A stretch of 64,000 nt of DNA from contig NZ_JAKKCJ010000001.1 of assembly GCF_021726515.1 (NCBI RefSeq), positions 620,001 through 684,000 of the forward strand, in the 5' to 3' direction. Shown piece by piece: positions 19,413 to 28,454 of this stretch. The translations under genes and the position numbers were made by a program. The DNA is from Vibrio sp. CK2-1 (lineage in GTDB: Bacteria > Pseudomonadota > Gammaproteobacteria > Enterobacterales > Vibrionaceae). Position 1 is the first letter of the stretch, and each line of letters opens with the position of its first letter. Under the pieces are notes generated by a model. That model had not been told where the DNA came from and made no database searches. It saw only the letters and a list, made by a program, of their open reading frames with translations.

Positions 19413-19447
19413 AAATTTAACCTGTTGATTTTATTGTACATATAAAG

Positions 19448-19463
19448 TGGCATACTAATTGCT
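19448..19463 (+). promoter_or_regulatory. Sigma-54 promoter for hcp
   Basis: TGGCAT-ACTAA-TTGCT has the -24/-12 elements with the exact five-base spacing of sigma-54 promoters. It lies 71 bp upstream of the hcp ATG. Vibrio hcp operons are known to depend on sigma-54 and the activator VasH; no vasH gene is in this window. Confidence 0.7.
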
Positions 19464-19534
19464 AATACCGTTGATGTTACTCGAGGAAAATATTTGACCT
19501 CATTAATTAACTACAACGTAAAAGGATATTAGTA

Positions 19535-20053
19535 ATGCCAACTCCATGTTATTTATCAATCAAAGGCGCGACTCAAGGCAACATCACTGCTGGCGCATGT
19601 ACTGCTGATTCTATTGGTGATTCTTACGTAGAAGGCCATGAAGATGAGATGCTGGTTCAACATGTTGACCACACTGTCACGATTCCAACCGATCCACAAT
19701 CAGGTCAACCTTCAGGCCAACGTGTTCACAAACCCTTCAAATTTACGGTTGCCTTAAACAAAGCCGTTCCGCTTATGTACAACGCATTAACGTCTGGCGA
19801 AAAGCTCGATGAAGTAGAGCTGAAATGGTACCGCACGTCTATCGAAGGTAAGCAAGAGAACTTCTTTACCAGCAAACTTGAAGGCGCAACCATCATTGAT
19901 ATCAACTGTGAAATGCCACATTGCCAGGATCCAGCAATGAAAGACTTCACACAAAACATTACGGTATCAATGTCTTACCGCAAAATCACTTGGGACCACA
20001 ATAATGCAGGTACTTCAGGTGGTGATGATTGGCGTAAGCCTATTGAAGCATAA
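19535..20053 (+). CDS. hcp: Type VI secretion tube protein Hcp
   Basis: A 172-residue Hcp with the usual length and start (PTPCYLSIKGATQGNITAGA). KFTVALNKAVPLMYNALTSGE lies in the middle and a NITVSMSYRKITW strand near the end. Hexameric rings of Hcp form the inner tube propelled by the type VI sheath. It has its own sigma-54-like promoter and is followed by an intrinsic terminator before vgrG, consistent with far higher expression of Hcp. AAAGGAT precedes the ATG. Confidence 0.95.
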   Translation: MPTPCYLSIKGATQGNITAGACTADSIGDSYVEGHEDEMLVQHVDHTVTIPTDPQSGQPSGQRVHKPFKFTVALNKAVPLMYNALTSGEKLDEVELKWYRTSIEGKQENFFTSKLEGATIIDINCEMPHCQDPAMKDFTQNITVSMSYRKITWDHNNAGTSGGDDWRKPIEA

Positions 20054-20075
20054 TTGCTTAGATAACCAAACATTT

Positions 20076-20104
20076 AGCTTGGCAGCTTTCTGCCAAGCTT
20101 TTTC
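20076..20104 (+). terminator. Hairpin terminator between hcp and vgrG
   Basis: AGCTTGGCAG (20076-20085) pairs perfectly with CTGCCAAGCT (20090-20099) over a 4-nt loop and runs into TTTTT. Partial read-through would give high Hcp and low VgrG output from one promoter. Confidence 0.85.
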
Positions 20105-20207
20105 TGTTTATTTACCGTCTCAATATTTACCTGTTTGCTTTGGGTGTGACTCGATTGTTCGCGAACAAAGCAAACCGGTAAAGCGTTAAACATTAAAAGG
20201 ATAGGGC

Positions 20208-22253
20208 ATGGCTACGCTGCAATTTAGTATTCGCGTCGATGGCGTCAGTGACGAATCGTTAGTGGTGAGAAGCTATCAAGGACAAGATAACTTTTCTTCG
20301 GTTCAACAAACTGATGATACGTGGTGTCATGGTTTTCGTTATCAAATTGAGCTTGCCAGTCGCCGTCCCGATTTAACCGCTTTAGACATGGTCGATAAAA
20401 GCGCCGAGCTTGTAATGCATCGCGATGGCGAAATAGTGCAACGCATCAACGGCATTGTTCGCAATTTTACTCAAGGCGAAACCGGTCATCACCACACCTT
20501 TTATTCCCTAACCCTAGTACCTGAAATTGAGCGTTTATCCTTGCGTCATAACAGCTGTATTTTCCAATCCATTTCTGCGCCGGATATCATCGCCACCTTA
20601 TTTAAAGAGATGGATATTCAAAACTTTGCCTTTGCGCTAACTCGCACGCCAAAACAGCGTGAGTTTTGCATGCAATATCGTGAAACAGACCTTGAGTTCA
20701 TAAACCGTCTCGCCGCCGAAGAAGGCATGGTCTATCACATCGAGCAGTCTAAAGGTAAACACAGCGTACTGTTCACCGATGATTCTCAAGTCATTAGCTC
20801 GCTAGACTCTCCTGTCCCTTATAACGTCATGGCAAGCGGTATCAGCTCAACGCCATATATAAAAGAATTCAGCACGACCACTCAGTTTGAAGTCAGTGAA
20901 ACGCACAGCAGTGATAGTAGCTTTAAAAAACCGCAGTACAGCTTTAGCCAACAAGCGGTCGCGAGTGGCATAGACTACCAGCGTGACACTTATCAACACT
21001 TTGACGCGCCGGGGCGTTTTAAAGATGACGCAATTGGTAAAGAGTTCAACCAACTGCGTCTAGATAGCCTGCGCCGATATGCTCACACCGCCAAAGGCAA
21101 AAGTAATGAGCCACAGCTACAAACCGGCGCGAAGTTCAAATTAAGCGAACACACCGATGACAGCTTTAATAAAAAGTGGCTAGTGATTGCGAGTACTCAT
21201 CAAGGCGAGCAACCGCAAGCGTTAGAAGAATCCGCAGGCGGTAAACCCACGACTTACGCCAATCAATTTGAAGCGATACCCGCGGAGAAAACATGGCGTA
21301 TGCCGCAAATGACTCGGCCACAAATCGATGGCCCAATGACCGCTTACGTTGTCGGCCCAAAAGGTGAAGAAATCTTCTGCGATGAATATGGTCGGGTAAA
21401 ACTGCATTTTCCGTGGGATAGATATTCCAACGGTGATGAGCATAGTTCATGTTGGGTGCAAGTTTCTCAAGGCTGGGCGGGTAGTCAATACGGACAAATC
21501 GCCATTCCACGCATCGGCCATGAAGTGATTGTCTCATTCTTAAACGGCGACCCAGACCAACCGATTGTGACAGGTCGCGCCTTTAACGCCCAAAACCTAC
21601 CGCCTTACACACTACCCGATAACAAAACCAAAACCGTATGGCGCAGTGAATCTCACCAGGGTGAAGGTTTTAACGAAATCAGCTTTGAAGACCAATCTGG
21701 CTCGGAGCAAATCTATGTTCATGCGCAGAAAGACTTTAAATCCGAAACGCTTAACGACCACATCACCGATGTGAACAATGACCAACATTTAACGGTTGAA
21801 AATGACCAATTCACTCAGATCAAAAACAATCACAATTTGACGGTAGAAGGTGAAAGCGCAACTTATGTAAAAGGTGATTTGTCTCAAGAGGTTGTAGGAT
21901 CGATACAACAAAAAGTCGGCTCCATTCATGTTATGGAAGCGGGAAAAGAAGTGAGCTTAACCAGTGGTGGTAAGCTAGTTGTTGAGGCTGGATCAGAGGT
22001 GACTTTAAAAGTCGGTGGCAGCTTTGTAAAAGTGGATGCAGCAGGCGTTCATTTAGTTGGCGCAAGCGTGAATATCAACTCTGGAGGTAGTGCAGGCTTT
22101 GCTTCGAAATACAGCGCTCAATCAGCCATGCTTCCTAAAGGCATTGAACCGGTTGCTCCTCCGCAGCCACCACTCCCAATTGCAGCAAGATCTTTTATAG
22201 CCGCGGAAACCGCAGGTGTGAGTACGGTGAAGCCGTGTCCGTTGGCGAAATAA
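20208..22253 (+). CDS. vgrG: Type VI secretion spike protein VgrG
   Basis: A 681-residue VgrG. The N-terminal gp27-like part contains YRETDLEFINRLAAEEGM. The gp5-like OB domain contains GPKGEEIFCDEYGRVKLHFPWD and CWVQVSQGWAG. A needle of repetitive beta strands follows (HLTVENDQFTQIKNNHNLTVEG). After the needle there is only a short Pro-rich tail ending KPCPLAK, so this is not an evolved VgrG with an enzymatic extension. The tail probably seats the PAAR tip encoded next. AAGGATAGGGC precedes the ATG. Confidence 0.94.
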   Translation: MATLQFSIRVDGVSDESLVVRSYQGQDNFSSVQQTDDTWCHGFRYQIELASRRPDLTALDMVDKSAELVMHRDGEIVQRINGIVRNFTQGETGHHHTFYSLTLVPEIERLSLRHNSCIFQSISAPDIIATLFKEMDIQNFAFALTRTPKQREFCMQYRETDLEFINRLAAEEGMVYHIEQSKGKHSVLFTDDSQVISSLDSPVPYNVMASGISSTPYIKEFSTTTQFEVSETHSSDSSFKKPQYSFSQQAVASGIDYQRDTYQHFDAPGRFKDDAIGKEFNQLRLDSLRRYAHTAKGKSNEPQLQTGAKFKLSEHTDDSFNKKWLVIASTHQGEQPQALEESAGGKPTTYANQFEAIPAEKTWRMPQMTRPQIDGPMTAYVVGPKGEEIFCDEYGRVKLHFPWDRYSNGDEHSSCWVQVSQGWAGSQYGQIAIPRIGHEVIVSFLNGDPDQPIVTGRAFNAQNLPPYTLPDNKTKTVWRSESHQGEGFNEISFEDQSGSEQIYVHAQKDFKSETLNDHITDVNNDQHLTVENDQFTQIKNNHNLTVEGESATYVKGDLSQEVVGSIQQKVGSIHVMEAGKEVSLTSGGKLVVEAGSEVTLKVGGSFVKVDAAGVHLVGASVNINSGGSAGFASKYSAQSAMLPKGIEPVAPPQPPLPIAARSFIAAETAGVSTVKPCPLAK

Positions 22254-22315
22254 TCATTGTTCAATACCTCGCTGAGGTGTGCGATAAATCAGCTATCTAA
22301 TTAAAGGGAAATAAT

Positions 22316-22600
22316 ATGCCAAATGCAGCGTTAATCGGAGATTTAGGCTCTGATCATGATGGTTTTCCTGCGACCCCAATTATTGCAGGATCACCAACCG
22401 TCAAAATTGATGGTAAAGCGGTGGCGAGACAAGGGGACCCACTTGCACCACACGATAAACCTAAAAACCCAACACATCCTAGGATGATAAAAGGCGGTTC
22501 TTCTACTGTTATGATTGATGGGAAACCTGCCGCGAGAGTTGGGGATGCTGTCGATTGTGGTGGCGTTATTATTGGAGGTTCAAGTGTTAATATCGGTTAG
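22316..22600 (+). CDS. PAAR-repeat spike-tip protein
   Basis: A 94-residue single-domain PAAR protein (GSDHDGFPATPIIAGSPTVKIDGK, VARQGD, MIDGKPAARVGD, GGVIIGGSSVNIG) that sharpens the VgrG spike and can carry effectors. There is no N- or C-terminal toxin extension. AAAGGGAAATAAT precedes the ATG. Its last 17 bases overlap the start of the Sel1-repeat gene, indicating translational coupling. Confidence 0.9.
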   Translation: MPNAALIGDLGSDHDGFPATPIIAGSPTVKIDGKAVARQGDPLAPHDKPKNPTHPRMIKGGSSTVMIDGKPAARVGDAVDCGGVIIGGSSVNIG

Positions 22601-23600
22601 ATTAGGTGCCAGCATTCTACTTTCAATCTTGTGCTCTTTCGGTGTGGTTGCTCAGCAGCCATTCGATATTGATCAACTGACACCAAAGGCGGCGTTTGAA
22701 AAAGGTGAGTTACTGAGAGCTCAGTTTAAAGATAAAGAAGCAAGAGGCTATCTACAATATGCAGCAGAAGAGGGGAATGTGAATGCCCAGTATTTGTATG
22801 CCATTAGTTTATTAACTTATCACCCATCATCACGCTATCAACCTGTGGCGGTTCAATATTTACTAGAAGCAGCCCAAAGTGGTAATCGATCTGCAATGTT
22901 TGAGCTTTATAACCAACCAGAGTTATTGAGTCGTGCTGAACAGGCTGAATGGAAACAAGGTTATTTAGAATCGTTATTAGAGTTGGCAAAAACCGAACCG
23001 AGTGATGCTGATTTTTATCTTTATCAATTTTATAACCAAGACCATGGTGATGAAGAAAAAGCCGAAGAATATTTTGAACAAGCTTTAAAGGCTGAACAAC
23101 CATTAGCTATGTATGAACAAGCGCTTAATTTGCAAAAAGGTGAGGGCTTTTATTTCTTTCAATCGAATCGTTTTGAAGAGATGAATGAGTGGTTAATCAA
23201 AGCGGCGAATAAAGGCTACATTCCTGCCTATAGACAGTTGATCAAAAATTATGAGCTTGATGGTGATTATAAAACCGCTTATCAATGGCGAGTGAAATTA
23301 TTACAACAAGGTGATTTATTGTCTCTAGCATCGATGGGAAATATCCTATTAGGACATTCTGCTGAAGGTTATGATGAGTTTATTGATGAAAGGTTAGGCT
23401 TAGAGTATCTCAGCTTATATTTAAGCTTTGCAGGGCAAGATCGTATGGGTTCGACGTATGATAAAGCAAAAAATAACTATGACCGAGCATTTGAAAAGTT
23501 AACGGAAGCGGAACGTAAACAGCATGAAACTCTGACTCTTTCTCAGTTAGATAGCGTGAAGTTTGTTTATGTGGACCGTTATTTTTTCAATAAATTTTGA
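22584..23600 (+). CDS. Exported Sel1-repeat protein, possible type VI immunity protein
   Basis: The start is set at GTG 22584 because GGAGG lies six bases upstream and the product then begins with a signal-peptide-like stretch (residues 1-24, ending VVAQ). Earlier in-frame ATGs lie deep inside the PAAR gene. The 338-residue product has helical Sel1/TPR-like repeats (ARGYLQYAAEEGNVNAQYLYAISLL, YLLEAAQSGNRSAMFELY, EEYFEQALKAEQPLAMYEQA, NEWLIKAANKGYIPAYRQLI). Periplasmic Sel1 proteins coupled to VgrG/PAAR genes often neutralise antibacterial effectors, so immunity is plausible. No cognate effector is seen here. Confidence 0.75.
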   Translation: MLISVRLGASILLSILCSFGVVAQQPFDIDQLTPKAAFEKGELLRAQFKDKEARGYLQYAAEEGNVNAQYLYAISLLTYHPSSRYQPVAVQYLLEAAQSGNRSAMFELYNQPELLSRAEQAEWKQGYLESLLELAKTEPSDADFYLYQFYNQDHGDEEKAEEYFEQALKAEQPLAMYEQALNLQKGEGFYFFQSNRFEEMNEWLIKAANKGYIPAYRQLIKNYELDGDYKTAYQWRVKLLQQGDLLSLASMGNILLGHSAEGYDEFIDERLGLEYLSLYLSFAGQDRMGSTYDKAKNNYDRAFEKLTEAERKQHETLTLSQLDSVKFVYVDRYFFNKF

Positions 23601-23623
23601 GTGATTGATAGACCTTAATGCCG

Positions 23624-23672
23624 TTGTACCCATTCAGATTGTTGACACCTGAATGGGTACAATGGTTTTTTG
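23624..23672 (+). terminator. Intrinsic terminator ending the type VI cluster
   Basis: TTGTACCCATTCAG (23624-23637) pairs perfectly with CTGAATGGGTACAA (23649-23662), followed by TGGTTTTTTGTTTT. Confidence 0.9.
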
Positions 23673-23674
23673 TT

Positions 23675-25702
23675 TTATTGGTGCAAAGCAACTTGATTTC
23701 TACCTGCAATCTTTGCTTGATACAGCGCGGTATCGGCTTGATGCATGAGCTGGTCAATGTCACTTGTATCGGCCCGCTGATGGCAACAGCCAATTGAAAC
23801 GGTGATGGAAATACTCGTGTTATCGTTGATTTTGATAGTGAGTTCTTCAATAACTTGACGTAATTTTTCAGCTTTATCGACGGTTGCTTGCGGTGAGTCT
23901 AAGTGGCATAAAATGGCAAACTCTTCTCCGCCCATTCTTGCGAAAATGTCCCCTTCCTCAGTATGTTCTTGTATAGCTTGAGTAAAACTTTGCAGTACAA
24001 GATCACCTGTTTTATGGCCATACGTGTCATTAATATTTTTAAAGTAATCAATATCAAACATTAATGCAGATAGCATGTGGGCTTCTGATGTATGGGGTGG
24101 GAAAAAGTTTTCCGCTTGTTCGAAAAAGTAACGGCGATTATGAATGCCGGTAAGAGAATCAGTATTAGCAATTTTCTCCAGTCTCTTTTCCAGTTTCACG
24201 CGGTCAGAAATATTAAATACGGTGGTTCTTGCGACGACCAAGCGATTGCGATCTTTAATACCACTTGCGGATAAAGACACGTGGAAACTACGGCCATCTT
24301 TGCAGATTAACTCTAAAGTGACGCCTTCTACTTGCTCTTTAGTATTCAAATCTTCAATCAAGTGATTAAACAGTAATTTACTGTCATCAGATAAGAAATC
24401 ACTGAAATGCTGGTTTAACAACTCTAGTTTTTTATAGCCAAGCCATTGAGATAGTGTGTTATTGACTCGCTTGATATAACCCTGCTTATCAAGCGTATTA
24501 TAGCCACATGGGGCATTTTCATAGAGATCGGTTAGCTCTAAATTTGCTCTTTTATTGTACTCACGTTGATAACGTTTTTGTTCGTATAAGTTAATTAATA
24601 AATATAAAAGTACCGATATAAGAATCAAAGCACTGACAATCAACCCCACTCCTAAAGGTTGATAAAAGAAGGATGATTTATGTATTAAGTCATTCGGAAT
24701 GAATAATATGAGTTTCCAATGGGTGTTATTGATGGATTCTGGGGTTATTGTTAATCGTTTAACCGCAGGGAAGAAATGAATATCTTCAAAATCAAATGGT
24801 TCGATGGATTGGAAACGAAATAATCCCGCATCAGTATGGAGTGAGCCTGAACTGTGGTTTTGAATTTGTTGCCACGCTTGCGGATGTTTGGTTTTTATGT
24901 TTTTTTCTAATTGATTGAGGTCTCGTCCCCATTCTAATTGAGGATTGTAATGGTTTAACCAAAAACCTTGGTTATCAGCGAGCATCGCATGGCTAGTAAT
25001 ATCGCTTTTAGAACGGTTGCTAAAACTGTTGAGAAAGTCTTGTGCGAGGTAGTTGATCATTAATATGCCAACTTTATTTCCGCTATCATCAAGTACTGGG
25101 CTAGCAAACCTTAAAATAGGTTTATAAGGCTTTTCTAATTTGCCTTTGTATAAGCTGAGTTCCATTTTAGATATGTAGGCTTCATTAGGTTGGAGCGTCT
25201 GAACTGCTTTGAAATAATGTGCATTCGACAAATCTTGTAAATCATTAGAAGCAATACTTTGTTCAAATTTTGAGTTGTATAAAGTCTTGGCCAGTTCTTG
25301 GCCATTTAGGCTTATTAGCCTGATCTGATCATGGCTTTGGAAGGTATTAGAAAGATTGATGAATAAAGCTTCAACTTGCTGGCGGTTCTCCTCTCGTTCA
25401 GCTTCTGTTGTCGACATAAAGTAGTGTGACAGAACTTTTGATTTTGAGGTCATTTGCAAGATCATCATCTGCTGCTGAATTTCTTTTTGCAGCAACTGTG
25501 AGGTAGTTGTGATGAAACTACTCTCTCCACGTAGTATCTGTTCTTCTAGCTTATGAGTGTAATTTTGATATAGGAAGTAGCCAGCAAGTGCCGTAATGAA
25601 AAGTAAGCAGGGCCACATCCAGGCGAACCGCCGCCAGATCTTTTTTGGAGTTTGCTTGGGGTCGAGTGGCTTATAAAGCAGTGTAAATGAATGTTCCTGC
25701 AC
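23675..25702 (-). CDS. Membrane diguanylate cyclase with Cache-like sensor, PAS and GGDEF
   Basis: A 675-residue protein with a membrane helix at 30-46, a periplasmic Cache-like sensor (about 50-340), a second helix at 348-371, a PAS domain (about 388-500) and a GGDEF domain (about 512-673). The active-site motif is GGEEF (591-595), with MFDIDYFKNIND upstream, so c-di-GMP synthesis is expected. The RxxD product-inhibition site normally five residues before GGEEF reads EEGD, so feedback inhibition is probably lost. It starts with GTG preceded by AAAGGAAG. The signal sensed is unknown. Confidence 0.9.
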   Translation of the reverse strand: MQEHSFTLLYKPLDPKQTPKKIWRRFAWMWPCLLFITALAGYFLYQNYTHKLEEQILRGESSFITTTSQLLQKEIQQQMMILQMTSKSKVLSHYFMSTTEAEREENRQQVEALFINLSNTFQSHDQIRLISLNGQELAKTLYNSKFEQSIASNDLQDLSNAHYFKAVQTLQPNEAYISKMELSLYKGKLEKPYKPILRFASPVLDDSGNKVGILMINYLAQDFLNSFSNRSKSDITSHAMLADNQGFWLNHYNPQLEWGRDLNQLEKNIKTKHPQAWQQIQNHSSGSLHTDAGLFRFQSIEPFDFEDIHFFPAVKRLTITPESINNTHWKLILFIPNDLIHKSSFFYQPLGVGLIVSALILISVLLYLLINLYEQKRYQREYNKRANLELTDLYENAPCGYNTLDKQGYIKRVNNTLSQWLGYKKLELLNQHFSDFLSDDSKLLFNHLIEDLNTKEQVEGVTLELICKDGRSFHVSLSASGIKDRNRLVVARTTVFNISDRVKLEKRLEKIANTDSLTGIHNRRYFFEQAENFFPPHTSEAHMLSALMFDIDYFKNINDTYGHKTGDLVLQSFTQAIQEHTEEGDIFARMGGEEFAILCHLDSPQATVDKAEKLRQVIEELTIKINDNTSISITVSIGCCHQRADTSDIDQLMHQADTALYQAKIAGRNQVALHQ

Positions 25703-25812
25703 GGTTGATTACTTCCTTTAATCATAGAGACAGTACAAATGTACCTGATTTTTTAATTAGTTCTAGTTTATTGAATGAGTTCTAAAGCCTGAAGTTGCAT
25801 CGTATAGATAAA

Positions 25813-25840
25813 AATTAAGCAACCCCAAGGCTGCTTAATA
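25813..25840 (-). terminator. Intrinsic terminator after gcd
   Basis: On the minus strand ATTAAGCA pairs with TGCTTAAT around a short loop and is followed by TTTTTATC. It lies 29 bp past the gcd stop codon. Confidence 0.7.
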
Positions 25841-25868
25841 GTTAGTTTACTAGGGGGTGCAGTCAAAC

Positions 25869-28220
25869 TTAATTTGCTAATTTATAAGCAAGCACATAAT
25901 CCCCCGGTTTTGTTCCGATTGAGCCGTGTCCACCCGCAACAATCACGACCATTTGTTCACCTTTACTATTTAGGTAAGTCATTGGTGTTGCTTGTCCACC
26001 CGCAGGGAGTCGGCCTTTCCATAGTTCTTCACCAGATGTGAGATCGTAGGCTCGAAGGTAATTATCAACCGATGCGCCTAAGAACGCGACGCCACCACCA
26101 GTAATGATTGGTCCGCCAATTCCCGGTACGCCCATTTTGATTGGAAGCGGTAGCGGGGTCATATCATAGATGGTTCCATTTTTGTGCTGCCATGCGGTTT
26201 TGCCTGTTACCAAATTTGCACCGGCAACATAGCCCCACGGTGGCTGCTGACAAGGTACACCTAGTGGAGATAAGAATGGTTTTAGTTCTACGGCATACGG
26301 TGCTCCATGGTTAGCATTAACGCCATGTTCACCTGTATTGCTGCCTTCTTCTGAGAAACCAGCCGCTTTTTTATCGACTACGGTAGAAACGAAAGCGAGG
26401 TTAAGTGGCATACCAAACATTACTTGACGCTTAGGGTCTACTGCAATGCCGCCCCAGTTGAATACCCCAAAGTTACCTGGGTAAACAATGGTACCTTGTT
26501 CTGATGGTGGCGTGTAACGACCTTCATAACGCAATGATTTGAATTGAATTCGACAAATCATCTGGTCAATTAAGGTGGCGCCCCACATGTTTGACTCGGT
26601 CAATGCGGGTGGATTAAAACTAAGCGCTGAAACAGGTTGAGTCTTCGATGTGAAATCACCTTCCATTGCACCTTGTGGAGCAGGTCTTTCAGTGATTGGT
26701 TGAATCGGTTCACCAGTGGCTCGGTTTAATACATACACATCACCTTGCTTGGTTGGAACTACCAAACCAGGCTGTACACCATCTTTAGTGTTGAGGTCGA
26801 TTAAGCTTGGTTGGGCAGGGGTATCCATATCCCATAAGTCATGGTGAACAAATTGTTGTACCCATTTGGCTTGTCCGGTTTTGGCATCCAGTGCAACCAC
26901 AGAGCTTGAATATTTTTCTTCATTCTCATTGCGATACATGCCGAGTTGATCCGGAGTACGGTTCCCCATTGGGAAATAAATTAAGCCAAGCTTTTCATCG
27001 GCACTGGCGACCGACCAACTATTTGGTGAGCTGACTGAATACGTTTCACCTTCACCAATTGGTGCAGTGTCATCTGGGTTGGCGGAATCCCAGTTCCAAA
27101 TTAGCTTACCGGTTTTATCATCGTATGCGCGGATCACTCCAGATGGTGAGTTGATGTCATAGTTATCATTGACTGCGCCCGCAACTACGACCACACCGTT
27201 AGTCACTATAGGAGGGGAGGTTGAGTAGTAATAGCCATCTTGTTTATATGGCATGTTCGCCATGAGATCGAGTACGCCATCTTTCGCAAAGTTACTACAA
27301 CGAGCACCAGTTTTAGGGTCGATGGCAATCAATCGTGCATCTGAGGTTGGTAAGAATAACTGGGCATCACATTGAGTACTTGGTAGATCCTGAGTACTCA
27401 TATTTGGTTCTTGTGCCGCTATCGTCATACTTTCCGATGGATCTTCTGCTGGTAGGTAAGACACGCCGCGACAGGTTTGATGTTGACGCTGACTTTCAGC
27501 AGGTACTTTGGCATCAAAAATCCATTGTTTCTTGCCCGTATCGGCATCTAATGCGACAAGCCAGTTATGCGGCGTACAGAGATAAAGCGTATTACCCACT
27601 TTAAGTGGCGTCGCTTGATAAGTGGTCTCACCTATGTCATTGGGGCCTTTTACATCTCCAGTTTGGATTTGCCATGCAGGTTCAAGTTGAGCAACGTTGT
27701 CGGGAGTGATTTGTTCTAGAGGAGAATAGCGCTGTCCATAATTACTGCGGCCATAGCTTGTCCACGCATCATCGCTTATCCCGCCCATGTCTGGATTGGA
27801 ACTTACAATCTCAGTGGATAAATTGCCTTCAATATCGTGTGTGGTGTTAAAAATTGAACCTAGAGTAATCACACTACTGACAGCCCAAATAACCAAAAGA
27901 GAAAGTGTTGAAGGGCGGTTTGCTTTCTTAAATGTGACCAATAATGGAATCGCCAGTAATAATGGTAAACCCATGCGCGTAGCTAAGGGCCACCAATCAA
28001 TCCCCGATTCTAATAGCGCCCATAAGGTAGTGAATAGTAGAAAAATTGCGTAAATATAGTGAGAAGCCGTGCGCTTTTGTTGCCAAACACACACGCCAGA
28101 AGCAAGCAATGCAAGCCCTGCGAATAAATAATAGAAACTGCCACCTAATGACACCAGCCATACACCACCAATTGCAAGGCATAGACCAATCAAGATGAAC
28201 AGCAGCGAGAAAAACTTCAT
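25869..28220 (-). CDS. gcd: Membrane-bound PQQ-dependent glucose dehydrogenase
   Basis: A 783-residue quinoprotein. Five membrane helices occupy about residues 1-130. An eight-bladed PQQ beta-propeller follows (DDAWTSYGRSNYGQRYSPLEQI, WIFDAKVPAESQRQHQTCRGVSY, NFGVFNWGGIAVDP, GEELWKGRLPAGGQATPMTY). Glucose would be oxidised to gluconolactone in the periplasm, with electrons passed to ubiquinone. Length and five-helix anchor favour glucose over quinate dehydrogenase, but the latter is a close relative. No pqq biosynthesis gene is in the window. It is divergent from the SlyA-like gene. Confidence 0.88.
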   Translation of the reverse strand: MKFFSLLFILIGLCLAIGGVWLVSLGGSFYYLFAGLALLASGVCVWQQKRTASHYIYAIFLLFTTLWALLESGIDWWPLATRMGLPLLLAIPLLVTFKKANRPSTLSLLVIWAVSSVITLGSIFNTTHDIEGNLSTEIVSSNPDMGGISDDAWTSYGRSNYGQRYSPLEQITPDNVAQLEPAWQIQTGDVKGPNDIGETTYQATPLKVGNTLYLCTPHNWLVALDADTGKKQWIFDAKVPAESQRQHQTCRGVSYLPAEDPSESMTIAAQEPNMSTQDLPSTQCDAQLFLPTSDARLIAIDPKTGARCSNFAKDGVLDLMANMPYKQDGYYYSTSPPIVTNGVVVVAGAVNDNYDINSPSGVIRAYDDKTGKLIWNWDSANPDDTAPIGEGETYSVSSPNSWSVASADEKLGLIYFPMGNRTPDQLGMYRNENEEKYSSSVVALDAKTGQAKWVQQFVHHDLWDMDTPAQPSLIDLNTKDGVQPGLVVPTKQGDVYVLNRATGEPIQPITERPAPQGAMEGDFTSKTQPVSALSFNPPALTESNMWGATLIDQMICRIQFKSLRYEGRYTPPSEQGTIVYPGNFGVFNWGGIAVDPKRQVMFGMPLNLAFVSTVVDKKAAGFSEEGSNTGEHGVNANHGAPYAVELKPFLSPLGVPCQQPPWGYVAGANLVTGKTAWQHKNGTIYDMTPLPLPIKMGVPGIGGPIITGGGVAFLGASVDNYLRAYDLTSGEELWKGRLPAGGQATPMTYLNSKGEQMVVIVAGGHGSIGTKPGDYVLAYKLAN

Positions 28221-28365
28221 AGAAACTCCCTGTATAGATAAAGATCACAATATAAAAACAACTCAATACAAAGTGTAACAAAGTGTGAGATATGTCAATA
28301 AATCAAGCCTTATAATTTAAATGCTTGTTAATAGCTTGTTTGTTTTATTTGTGTTGCCTGTTTAC

Positions 28366-28377
28366 TTTGCTTGCTAA
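28366..28377. promoter_or_regulatory. SlyA-type box, weaker copy
   Basis: TTTGCTTGCTAA matches the SlyA/RovA consensus TTAGCAAGCTAA at 9 of 12 positions. It lies 25 bp before the stronger box in the gcd-slyA intergenic region. Confidence 0.45.
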
Positions 28378-28401
28378 CTATTTATAATATCAATCCTTAA
28401 A

Positions 28402-28419
28402 TAGTTAGCCTGCTAACTA
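28402..28419. promoter_or_regulatory. SlyA-type operator
   Basis: TAGTTAGC-CT-GCTAACTA is a perfect 8-bp inverted repeat whose core TTAGCCTGCTAA differs from the known SlyA/RovA consensus only in the two central bases. It lies directly upstream of the SlyA-like gene, so autoregulation is likely, and about 180 bp from the divergent gcd start. Confidence 0.65.
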
Positions 28420-28454
28420 AATTGGCTGCTTTTATCTTACTAGGTATGGATGCT

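Noticed and set aside
20208..22253. VgrG with a toxic C-terminal extension
   Set aside because: After the needle strands only a short Pro-rich tail remains; no enzymatic domain is present.
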